Assembly (NCBI RefSeq): GCF_963678635.1
Contig: NC_087070.1
Coordinates: 49,147,467-49,211,466 of the forward strand
Length of the DNA: 64,000 nt
Reading direction: 5' to 3'
From: Symsagittifera roscoffensis
Lineage: Eukaryota; Xenacoelomorpha; Acoela; Convolutidae
Shown: positions 22,761 through 32,110 of the stretch, in pieces
Position numbering within the stretch: position 1 is the first letter of the stretch
How the letters are laid out: each line of letters starts with the position of its first letter
Notes under the pieces: generated by a model
Seen by the model: only the letters and a program-made list of their open reading frames with translations
Databases searched by the model: none
What the model was told of the DNA's origin: nothing
Position numbers and translations under genes: made by a program

Positions 22761-24490
22761 CATCTGTGCATTTGAAAATTTCGTCCTAACATACAAAAAA
22801 GAGGAGGGGCACGAAAAATCAGAAAATCCAAAACAACCGCTCTGAAAAAATGCGACTGTGTTTCAATCTCTATTGTTTTTTGCTGTCGTGTATGTTGTAC
22901 AAGAAGAGGCTAATGGCAAACTGTACTACGTCCATCTTTACTCGATGGTTGCTGGAGAGAAGTCTCGTTGTTTTGCGTTGTAAATTTTTGCTGGACGTAT
23001 TATTGTTTTCATTTGAAAAATGATAGTTGAAGCGGAGTAAATGTCGAGCTGGCTTCGCAATCTAATAATTGTATTTGTGTCGGCTTGGTTATGAATTTTG
23101 AGCTGGCTTCGTTCAATTGATTCGAGGGTTTTTCATTGGATTTGACTCATGCTGTCATCTTTCAGGCCTTTTTCGGCTGTAGTCAGCTGTTCGCTGAAGC
23201 TGAGATTGACTTTTTCGGCTGTAGTTAGCTGTTCGCTGAAGCTCAGATTGACTTTGTCATTGGAATATCGGTCGAAAGCTGATATTTTGAATGAGCGGGC
23301 CAAACTGACAAAAATCTCTTCTCGAAGTCTTTGAACCATCGGGAGTCTGTTGTCCTGACGCATGCTTTGTACAGACGTGTTTTATTCTCTGGAACGATGT
23401 TTCCAATTTTGTTGTGATGTTGAGTCCAAAGTAATATGATGAAGTTGAGGCGGCTTTGGAAGATCCGGTGGCTCTCAATTGTTGAATTCATTCTTCGTAG
23501 AACGGTCGCATTGTCCCACCAGAGATTTGTATTTCGATTTCGATGGTTAATGGCATGCTATCAATGGGCAAATCCGGCAGGCTAAGCTTTGCCTCTTACA
23601 GCCTACAGTTCATGGGTTGCTATTTTATTCATTTGACGGGGTTCTGGTGGTTTTCCGTTCAAGAATTTAACGTCGACTGTTTCTTCATCATAATTAATCC
23701 TAAAGTAGTCAATGGATGTGAGGCCAAGTTCAGAGGCGTCGTTGAAGAAATGTCAAAGTTTTGTTGAGCTGTTGTTTTCTTCTTTTCATTCATAGAGACC
23801 CGTCAGATATTTCAAACTAAATGTGGTAATCTCTGAAGGCAAATTGTCAATGGCAAACAGTAGAATGACATCCTCATGCTAAGTATGATCAAAGTTTCAG
23901 CAGATTTTTTTAAAAATTTGATCTGAGGCTGTCGCTATTTCTAAGAGGTTCTCGTTAGACATAATCTAGAGTTGAATTTCGATTTTTTTATTAGGAAACT
24001 TCCAGACAGCACATTATGTGAAAGTAATTTGCCAATTGGTGGATCGACAAGCGTTCATAAGATTTTGTTGAGATTGTCCCTTTTGATGCTCTTTTTTGTG
24101 AATCGCATCACCTTGTCAAAAGTGATATCGAGATTTCCCAGTTTCTGGCGGTGTGCAGTCTGATAAATGTTTCAGTTAGAAGGGTACTGCTGAGAGAGAC
24201 TCCTCGTAGAGGGTTGGAAATTTTTAGTACATGGCGTATTTACTGTGTGGTGGATCAAAAACCCTTTTCCTACCAAGTTCTTTGGGAAATCGTCTAATTT
24301 GACGAAAACTTTTTTGCTGAAAAGACAATGATGATTTCCTGATACTTCCGAGTCTTGAATTGTCCGAGTCTTGAATTGTTCTTAGACGCTGTAGAAAACT
24401 ATTGAGCTAGTTTCTGACAAGTCAGCAGCTGTCTGACAAACTTCGGTCACCTTTCAAAAACATTTCAACTTCGCAGTATTTATTGGGTAG
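22760..24490. repeat. Unclassified decayed repeat, unit 2 left half
   Basis: Matches unit 1 (19020-19860) but carries about 0.9 kb (23045-23960) absent there. That extra segment contains a tandem duplication of a roughly 44-base unit (TTCGGCTGTAGTCAGCTGTT and on) at 23168-23255. Unit 2 resumes after the LTR retrotransposon at 32111. Confidence 0.7.
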
Positions 24491-24829
24491 TGTTAAAAAA
24501 ATTAGGATAACACTCGTTGATGATTAAGAGTGCAACTTAAACTAAGACTAGAATAAGACTAAGATTGATTAAGATTCCTACGATAATTGTAGGCTTTTAT
24601 TTAAGACTAAATAAAAGACGGTAATGCTAACTAAAGTAAAAGATGTTTAAAAGATTGAATTTGTTTCGGTTAATTTGTTGCATATGATAAAAGATAGTGC
24701 GCAAATTCCAAGTCTACCAAAAGCCGTTGCGCTTTTGGTAGGTGTATATAAATTAACACCGTATGAATTAACAACGTAAAGGTCACGATCAGTATAGAGG
24801 TTAAATGATCAAACAATAATACATTTACA
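24491..24829 (-). repeat. 3' LTR
   Basis: 339 bp, plus strand starting TGTTAAAAAAATTAGG and ending ACATTTACA, so TG..CA ended. On the sense (minus) strand it contains a TATATA region (TTTATATACACC) and AATAAA-type signals (CTTAAATAAAAGCC). Immediately upstream in the sense direction is a short purine run, GCGGGGAA (24830-24837), the likely polypurine tract. Confidence 0.93.
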
Positions 24830-24837
24830 TTCCCCGC

Positions 24838-25555
24838 GAAAATTTATCTAAAAGCTATTACTTTCGCCTCGCAAGAAAAGAAAGGAAGTAATTAAGCGCT
24901 CGGGTGAATGAACAAATTGGCTCGTTGGCCAAGACCCCCAAAGTGGATCTGAGTTGCTAGAGACATAATCTTGGTAAAGCACCGAGGGCCAAATGAGCGC
25001 ATATCATACTAACAAAAAGTTTAATACACGGTTACTAGGTCGAAGGAACGGGTGTACGGTTCGGGAGGGACCGCGATGACAGGCCCGATGGGCCGGAAGA
25101 CGTATTCTTTGGTCAATAACACAAAAAAAGCACCTTATATCAAATAGCATGTTTTCGTCAGGTAAATTTAAATATAGGCCAGTTACTATGGACGAGCAAT
25201 GAACTGGAATAGCACTGGCGTGAATGAGGCAGTAAGGTAAGCAGGGAAGGGCCCCTGAAGGCAGGCCAAAATAAGAGGCGGTACTAAGTTGGGTAGATCT
25301 AATGGTTATGCAGTGGTAACACCCAATGGGTGAAAAAGAACTTTAGCGACATTCAAGCTAGGTTATGAAGCTCAAACAACGCTTTAATATAATCAAAGAA
25401 ATCTAAGTTTTTGGCGTATTATGCGAGCACTGGAAGTTTATAAGACTCTAAAGGCGATGGGATGTTAAGTAACATTCAACACTAGACAGGATACTAGTGT
25501 ACTAAGAGTTTTTAAGAGTTTATGAAAGTTTATGATAGCGTCTAGACTGAAACTC
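24838..25555 (-). other. 3' non-coding region of the LTR element
   Basis: About 720 bases between the integrase stop and the polypurine tract. No env-like or other gene is seen. It contains two of the CCCNNNGGG palindromes (25084-25092 and 25322-25330), the first extended to GGCCCGATGGGCC. Confidence 0.75.
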
Positions 25556-28500
25556 CTACTTCTCAATCGTTTCCCGATTTGCCGCTTTGTTGATTGTCCA
25601 TCTCCTTAACTCCTCCAGCGTCATTGGCCGACCTAGGAGTTCTATCGCCGAAATGATAGAGGAAGTGTTCAGCCAGTCTGGGTCAGGTACAGTATGAGCA
25701 GATGTTGAAGATGGGGTTTCGGATGGTAGGCCCGATGGGTCAAATTGAGTGGTACAGACCTCTGGACTAAATTTGACCTTCTTTCGAGGAGTACTTGTGT
25801 AGGCAGGGCTTTCTTCCCGCAAATGAATTATCGTGGGACGCGAAGATGAGGGTGGTGTTAAGGTTGTCAGGTCTACTAAGTCGACTTGGTGGCTTTCCAT
25901 TTCTACGGTAGTTGCTTCTATCGTTGTGTAAGCTGGGGCAGGACTAGATGAATTACATGATAGGCCGTCTTGATCTTCATTTGTTAAATCGACTACACTG
26001 GTAAACACTCTCTCGCCTAGCATCTTGGGAGGCTGTCTAGTTCGCATAGGTCTGGTGTTCTGCCGTGTAAAAATTTCTGACAATTTTTTTGAAGGTGGTG
26101 ATTTCGTTGGAGATGACGCTTTCCTCTTCGCCGTACCGAACAGTTTCGGTTTTTTAGTGGCAAGGTCAGAGTATGGTTGCTTAGATTCCGCCTCCGCCAT
26201 GGTGCTTGGTTCTACACTAATCTCTATAGATTCCCGTCCAGGATTCTCCGGAAAACGCGGCTTTTCTTGATTGGGTTGATTGGTCTCCTCCATAGTGTCC
26301 AAGAGAACCAACTGTGGGGTCACATGTAGGTCCCTTTCATTATCACCAGAATCCAGGTCGATCAGGGGAATCTTATACGACTCGACCTTCTGTTCGACAT
26401 GGTCCGGTATTTCTGGCTTACGATCTGTTCTGTCGGAGGATGGGTGTTCACCCGATTTTGTGGCTTCGAGTAATGTTTTATCCTTAAGATCTTTTAGCGA
26501 AATTAGGTCGCTAGCATTATCGTCTGAAATCTCTTCATGTGGTTCGGTCATCAATCCAGGTTCATTTACGCAACTTTTTCGAAGGTCGGGTTTACCCGAC
26601 GGGCTTGATTCTTGGTCACTTTCAAGGCCTATTGGGGTACTCAATCTCTTCCTTTGTTCTTCTTCCTCTCTGAGAAGCGTTTCTCTAGAGCTGTTCATGG
26701 CCGCGTTTTGCCTCGCAATATCAAGCTCTTCGAATTTCCACTGGAGATTTCTTTTCTTTTGCGTCGATTTTGAGCTTTTAAATCCGACATTTCTCGGCGG
26801 TTTTGAAGTTTTCCTCAGTCCTTTAGTCGCATAGAATCTAACTAATTGATCTCGTTTTCTCGGGCTGGGTTTCTTCTGGGTACAATGTCTTTTAATGGCT
26901 AAATCAGATTTACGTATTATTTTACCATTTTTTAAGGTAACTGTGTGGTCTGACTCCCTTACAATTTCATCCTTGAGTACTCTATAGAATGGTTCACTTT
27001 TCGTTCTATCATGGACTTTTCGATAAATAATGGTCTTACCCGGCGGGTTATTCAGTATTGAGTCCTTTATGCCCAAGGCATCTCTCTTTTCTGCCCGAGA
27101 AAGCACTTTTACTGGAGATCCAGCACTGGTTGGTACATATCTCACTGCATTTGAGATATCCTCCGAGGACGATGAGTTTTCATCAACATCTCCATCTTCT
27201 ATATCATCGGGGGCGTCCCAGTCGTGTCTTCGCTCTCGGTTCATTGGTTTTTTGCCTTTATCTATGCATAACAAAGTTTTATTCCAATCAAGGTTGTTCG
27301 AAGAGGGTGATTTGACCAAATTATGCCAGATGGTGATTGGGGATCTACCAAAATGTGCTTCAAAGGGGGAGCAGTTAAGCGACTGTTGAGTTACCGTTCT
27401 TAAACATTTTATTATCTTCAAAAGTGCAGATTCTAGCGAAGGTTTTGGACGTTCTTGTGCCATAACCAAGAGTCTTTCCTTAATGGTTCTGATTAGGCGT
27501 TCCAATAGTCCGGTAGCTCTCTGATCACCCACTGGGCTAAATATCACTTTTATATTGTGATCGTGGCAGAATTCTCTGACTTCCTTGGAGATAAAACCAG
27601 ATCCTTGATCTGTTCTAATGGTTCTAGGTATCCCGTGTAAAGCAATGTATTTACTAAGGAAGTTTATGATAGATTTTGCCGATGTGCTGGATGTTATTTG
27701 AGCTGATGGGAATTTTGAAAATCTGTCCACGCACACTAATATGTACTTTTTTGTTCCCCATACTAAAGGTAGCGGACCGGCGAAATCTAATTCCATTTCT
27801 TGGTTTGGCTCTTCGACCGTTGGGAGTTTCCCTAGGGTATTGTGTTTTATAAGAGGTTTCAAGTTTTTACCTGCTTTCACGCACTCAATACAGTTTTCGC
27901 CGTGGACTTGGATTTCGCGGTAAATTTTCGGCCACCAGATGTATTGAGTTGCCAGACTTTTCATTGCGAACTGGCCAGGGTGAGCTTCGTGTAGTCGGTT
28001 GAGCATTGTCGATCTTAGGCATGCTGGGATAACTAACCGATTGTCCAGATAAAGACATCCTCCGCTGACATGTAAATTATTTAAGTACGATTTATAATAG
28101 TTTCCCAGTTGTAGAATATCTTGTTTGCGGTCTTCTTCAATTGCTTTAATTATCTTTTTCAGAACTAGATCTTGTTTTGATAAGAGGGACATAAATTTTG
28201 AATCAAATATTTCTGGCCAAGAAAAAGGGAATATACTGATTGTTTTCTTTTTACTAGGTGATCTTTTCACGGGATTATCCGACGGGTTACTAGTGCTTGG
28301 TGTCAAAGAGTCCATGTTTTCATTAGCAATAAGTTCTTTCTGTTGGTTAAATTCAATTTGTTCTGCCATTTCTTTCAGTATGTTAAAATTCGTAAAAAAG
28401 TCATTTATTTTGCAAGATGAGTCACACTGTTCTGTCCGCGAGTGAGAATTTTGGCACACTGAAATATTGGAATAGTTAGCTATCGCTTGGAACGTTTCAG

Positions 28501-28779
28501 CGGCATTAGCAATTCGCTTCTCACGTTCTATTTCTTGACTGGTTATATGATCTGTTGACTGGCCAATCGTGTTGCAGGAAGTGACGTCATGTGCTAAGAA
28601 TTGTTGAGAGAACTTATTTCTTGTTTGCGACCGCGAGTTTCTCGGCATTAGGTGATCAAAACCTAGGAGCGTACTAATCTGATTTACTGAAGCGATAACA
28701 AACTTTTCGTCGTCCAGAGAAACTGGTACGGGTTTACCCGATGGGTGTCGGGATATATAATCAACGAATCCCATGTCTT
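25556..28779 (-). CDS. pol: Integrase with GPY/F-like module and long unstructured C-terminal tail
   Basis: Open frame of over 1070 codons; residues are numbered from the Met at 28774. It begins inside the RNase H-IN linker (DYISRHPSGKP). A zinc finger has H262/H265 and C295/C298 (RLHEAHPGQF ... NCIEC). The catalytic triad is D330 (MELDFAGPL), D389 (IRTDQGSGF) and E425 (ATGLLERLIRTIKER), a D,D35E spacing, so the integrase core appears intact. A GPY/F-like segment follows at about 584-628 (FYRVLKDEIVRES..TVTLKNGKII). Residues 640-1072 form a charged Ser/Pro/Lys/Glu tail without a chromodomain, with basic patches such as KKPKLFGTAKRKASS. Integrase inserts cDNA into the host genome. The roughly 440-residue tail is unusually long for the family. 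Confidence 0.93.
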
Positions 28780-29213
28780 TACCGGGTAAATGTTCGACGG
28801 TAAAGTCGAACGGTAGTAGTTTGTCCGCCCAACGGGTGAGACGTGATTGGGCCGTTTTAGTATATTTATCGTCTTTCAGTGCTCCTATTAAGGCTTTGTG
28901 GTCTGTTAAAATTGACCAATAGGTAATTTTTGAAATGGTCTAGTGCCCACACTAATCCCAGTAGCTCGAGTTCATTAGTGCTGTATTTTAGTTCGGCAAT
29001 ATTCAAAAATCTGCTAGCGAACGCTACGGTCTTCCAGTTCCCCCGATGGTCCTGTTCGATGGACGCGCCCAATCCTAAGTGTGAGGCATCGCATTTTACT
29101 CGAGTGTCCAGTTTTACATCGGAATGATGGTTCGTCACCGTATTACAAATTCCTTTCTTGATTTTTTCGAATGCTTCCGTGTGTACTGTAGACCACTTAA
29201 ATGGTTTATTTTT
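28780..29213 (-). pseudogene. pol: RNase H domain of pol
   Basis: After the stop at 29214 the same frame continues KNKPFKW..., then VKCDASHLGLGASIEQD (first catalytic Asp), SRFLNIAELKYSTNELELLG (catalytic Glu) and LVWALDHFKNYL. A one-base frameshift near 28923 moves the following LTDHKALIGAL (third Asp) and RLTRWADKLLPFDF into the integrase frame. The order is that of a gypsy RNase H, which degrades the RNA template during reverse transcription. Confidence 0.9.
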
Positions 29214-30229
29214 TTACATAAGTTCTCTGAACGGTGTTGATAGGGACGCTAAGTTTGGTATGAACTTATTAAATTGATTAATCGATCCCATTAATGATCT
29301 GATATCTTTGATACAGTTTGGTTCCTTCAGGTTTCTGATTGCGTGAGACTTATGTATTAGTGGTGTCGTCCCTTTTGCGTCGATTTTAAATCCCAACCAT
29401 TCTATGTTGTGAGTTAAGAATGTGCATTTTTCCCATTTTATGGCTAGTCCCTCGTCATCTAGTGTTTTTAACACGTTAATGACTAGCTTTTTATGTTCCT
29501 CCTCGCTACCCACGGTGGCGATTAGGATGTCGTCGAGGTAACAATGGGTATTTGGTAATTTTTCCGTCAAACCGTCCATTATGCGTTGAAATTCATTAGG
29601 CATATCGCCTAGTCCGTAAAATCCAGTTTTAAAACGGTAGGAGCCCGTTACTTCTCCCCCCACGATGTTAAAATTACACTGATTACTTGCCTTTTTAGAA
29701 AGCAGTATTTGACTGTAGGCGTATTTTAGATCAATCGATGAAAACCAGATGTTTCTTTCATCGTGGCAACTAATCGTAACTGCTACGCTGTCAATTAGTT
29801 CTAATAGGTTCGGCATTTGATATCTATTACGAAATATCTGTTTATTTAGTAGTTTTGAGTTCAATGCAAGTTTAATTGATCCGTCCCTTTTTGCTGTAAT
29901 CACGATGGGGATGGGGGAGATAAAACAATTTTCAGAGCATGTAGATAATTTTTCGATGTGTCCGTCTCTTAGTAATTGATCAATCCATATTTTGACTTTA
30001 GGGAGAAGATGGTTCGGGATACGTTTCCCTTTCACCTGTATCGGTTTTAACGGTTCGTTAAAATAAGTATCAACTACGTAGTTCTTTGATCTACCCGTTC
30101 TTTTTATGAGGTCTGAAAAGTGTTTTGATATGTATGTTTTAAACTCACTTTGAGATGATGTCTCTTGGCTTTGATCCTGTTTGTTATCCGATGCGAATTT
30201 TATTTGGTTGACGTTTGTCCCAATGGGTG
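29214..30229 (-). pseudogene. pol: Reverse transcriptase domain of pol
   Basis: Continuous frame from the protease down to TAA at 29216-29214. It shows RIPNHLLPKVKIWIDQLLRD, the motif block SPIPIVITAKRDGSIKLALN, first catalytic Asp in FSSIDLKYAYSQI, substrate motif TGFYGLGDMPNEFQ, YLDD in HCYLDDILIATVGS, and the connection start IEWLGFKID. All core RT motifs are present, so the domain itself looks intact. It copies RNA into cDNA inside particles. Leu in YLDD is a normal variant of YVDD. Confidence 0.93.
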
Positions 30230-30623
30230 ATGCTTTCTGATCTTTCCATGACTTTGGCCCATTGGGTGGGGGTTGTTTCTGAAATACTACGATTCCCAGA
30301 TTCGGTAAAATGTCGTTTCCTAGGAGATATCTTTCAGCCCCTTCGGTGATGAAAATTGTTTGGTCGTTAGCCTCCCATCCCTTTGATCGGATTCACACTC
30401 GAACTCTTCCAATAATAATGATTGTACTCCCGAAGCCCTGGTACGCTTTCTTTGTTATTTCGTCCACAGATTCTTGTTTTAAAAATCTATCTCGTATCTT
30501 CAATTCGTGTAGTAGATCTTTTTTCATGAAAGAAACCGGACTTGCTGAGTCGATTTGAATTTCGGTATAGTAAGGGTTGAAATTTCCCAGAGATACCTTT
30601 AGTGTCTTTTTCAATTCTAGTCC
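30230..30623 (-). pseudogene. pol: Protease domain of pol
   Basis: In frame with the end of Gag after one TAA. QIDSASPVSFM contains the D-S-A catalytic triad of retropepsins (D[ST]G/A family), and LLGNDILPNLGI about 95 residues later matches the ILGxDxL flap-side motif. A TGA at 30395-30393 interrupts the domain. The protease would cut the Gag-Pol polyprotein as a dimer. Confidence 0.82.
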
Positions 30624-31772
30624 TTAATGGTTGAATACTGTTCTCACTCCGCGCTCTATTTTGTCTTCTACAGCATTTATTTGGCTATCTGTGTCTACAG
30701 CTAGAACTAAGAAATCGTCTAAGTTGACCTCAAATTCGGGATTTTCCTGCGGGTTGGCCCGGGTGTTTTCGTTTTCTTGGGGTACTCGATTTTGTTCGAC
30801 GAGGTTCGTTTGTGTTCTTGCTGAACTCCTACAATGTTTAGCAAAATGTCCTTTGCGTCCGCACGTATTGCGGTTTCTATCTCTGGCAGGGCATGTGGTT
30901 AAATGTCCTTTTTTGAATTGCTGACCACAGTTGCGGCATTTGTTATTTTCAACGATGTTTAGGGTTGGTTCATTCTTTACGTATTGTGGTCTTGGTACTG
31001 CATTATAAGTTGGGAATTTTAAGTACTGTTGATGGATTTTAGTACCTTTTTTGGTGAACTAATACGTAAGATAGTACGTTTTCTGGGGTCAAGTATTCTA
31101 TGCATAGTTTCTTTTGGATCTCGACATTTCTCATGTTTGTGATGAAAATGTCTCTTACTAATTCTGACTCGAGTTCCCCCAGTTTACAATTTTTTTGCTA
31201 GTTCAGACAGTGTTTCGTGGAATTTTTCTAAGGACTCATGTTCTTTCTGTCTTCGGCCAAAAAATTGAAATCTTTCGTATGTTAAGTTTGTAGTGATCGT
31301 GAAGGTAGTTTTTAGTAGTTCCCAAAATTCTGCAAAATTGATATCCAGAATTCTTTTGCCAGGGTTTTTATGAGAGAAGCATTTCTGTCCTTCTTTTCCG
31401 AGTGCTAGGTATAACTGTGATTTTAGCTTCTTGTCAATATCTCCGATTTGGAGTCAGTTAAATTTTGCGTTATCTTCCGCCCTTCTCCTTCTCACTTCTT
31501 CGTTATAATTTTGTACTGCTATTCTGTGGTGTTCTTCTTTTTCGGCCCGACGGGCTTGGTCATCGGACGGTTCCGGTGGTTCTGCCGTAGGGTAAGTTAG
31601 TTCGTTTCTTATCGGTGGGTTAATTACATCTTCGATGTCTACGGAATCTTTCGCAATAATTGTCAATTGAAACTTTTCCGACCACCTTTCCCAGTCGTGT
31701 TGATTTTCGTTTGATGAGTTGTTCCAAAAAAAACTCTAGTCCTCGTAGGTTCGATTCGTTAGACTGCGCCAT
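30624..31772 (-). pseudogene. gag: Gag of the LTR element (frameshifted)
   Basis: The frame starts at ATG 31772 (MAQSNESNLRGLEFF). A one-base shift in a T8 run near 31726 moves it into the frame that carries WERWSEKFQLTIIAKDS, resembling the W..W...F...A motif near the N-terminus of gypsy Gag. A TGA near 31455 is followed by another frame change, after which CA-like helices continue (YERFQFFGRRQKEHESLEKF is typical). The nucleocapsid region (about 30850-30950) has CRNCGQQFKKGHLTTC and a second knuckle TCGRKGHFAKHC whose first Cys position is Arg. The frame runs on to TAA at 30626-30624 and then, still in frame, into protease. Gag packages the element RNA into virus-like particles. Confidence 0.88.
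31754..31771 (-). promoter_or_regulatory. Primer-binding site, tRNA-Ser-like
   Basis: Directly after the 5' LTR the sense strand reads TGGCGCAGTCTAACGAAT. TGGCGCAGTC is the primer-binding start used by several insect gypsy-group elements (17.6/297 type) and pairs with a tRNA 3' end GACTGCGCCA. The Gag ATG overlaps it: the last LTR base A plus TG of the site form the start codon. Confidence 0.75.
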
Positions 31773-32110
31773 TTTAAAAAAATTAGGATAACACTCGTTG
31801 ATGATTAAGAGTGCAACTTAAACTAAGACTAGATTAAGACTAAGATTGGTTAAGATTCCTACGATAATTGTAGGCTTTTATTTAAGACTAAATAAAAGAC
31901 GGTGATGCTAACTAAAGTAAGAGATGTTTAAAAGATTGAATTTGTTTCGGTTAATTTGTTGCATATCATAAAAGATAGTGCGCAAATTCCAAGTCTACCA
32001 AAAACCGTTGCGCTTTTGGCAGGTGTATATAAATTAACACCGTATGAATTAACAACGTAAAGGTCACGATCAGTATAGAGGTTAAATGATCAAACAATAA
32101 TACTTTTACA
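31772..32110 (-). repeat. 5' LTR
   Basis: 339 bp, same length as the partner, with about nine substitutions between them. The inner edge differs by one base from the outer edge of the 3' LTR (sense AAAA versus AACA), which changes the terminal CA. High identity implies a fairly recent insertion relative to the surrounding relics. Confidence 0.93.

Larger units (their letters stand above)
25084..31554. repeat. Dispersed short palindrome family RCCCRAYGGGY (11 exact CCCNNNGGG copies)
   Basis: Exact plus-strand CCCNNNGGG words start at 25084, 25322, 25731, 26595, 27039, 27528, 28737, 28828, 30219, 30258 and 31546. Spacers are GAT, AAT, GAT, GAC, GGC, ACT, GAT, AAC, AAT, ATT and GAC. The base before is a purine in 10 of 11, and the base after is a pyrimidine in all 11. 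Near-matches occur at 28278 (TCCGACGGG) and 29042 (CCCGATGGT). Two copies are non-coding and the others fall in different codon frames, so protein constraint does not explain them. Confidence 0.85.
24491..32110 (-). mobile_element. Near-complete Ty3/gypsy LTR retrotransposon (7.62 kb)
   Basis: Two 339-bp LTRs (about nine differences, near 97 percent identical) bound an internal region read on the minus strand: primer-binding site, Gag with zinc knuckles, protease, reverse transcriptase, RNase H, integrase and a long C-terminal tail. The PR-RT-RH-IN order and the HHCC plus D,D35E integrase place it in Ty3/gypsy. The coding sequence has a frameshift and a stop in gag, in-frame stops at 30624-30626, 30393-30395 and 29214-29216, and a frameshift near 28923, so as written it is not autonomous. 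The insertion interrupts repeat unit 2: the left flank TTTATTGGGTAG and the right flank continue as one sequence at 19840-19880. A clean target-site duplication is not visible. Confidence 0.95.

Noticed and set aside
26025..27389. Several plus-strand frames of 80-184 codons
   Set aside because: They are antisense shadows of the long integrase frame on the minus strand.
31740..31772. A tRNA gene suggested by GGTTCGATTC next to ACTGCGCCA
   Set aside because: The T-arm stem does not pair and no D or anticodon arm can be built. The resemblance comes from the primer-binding site.
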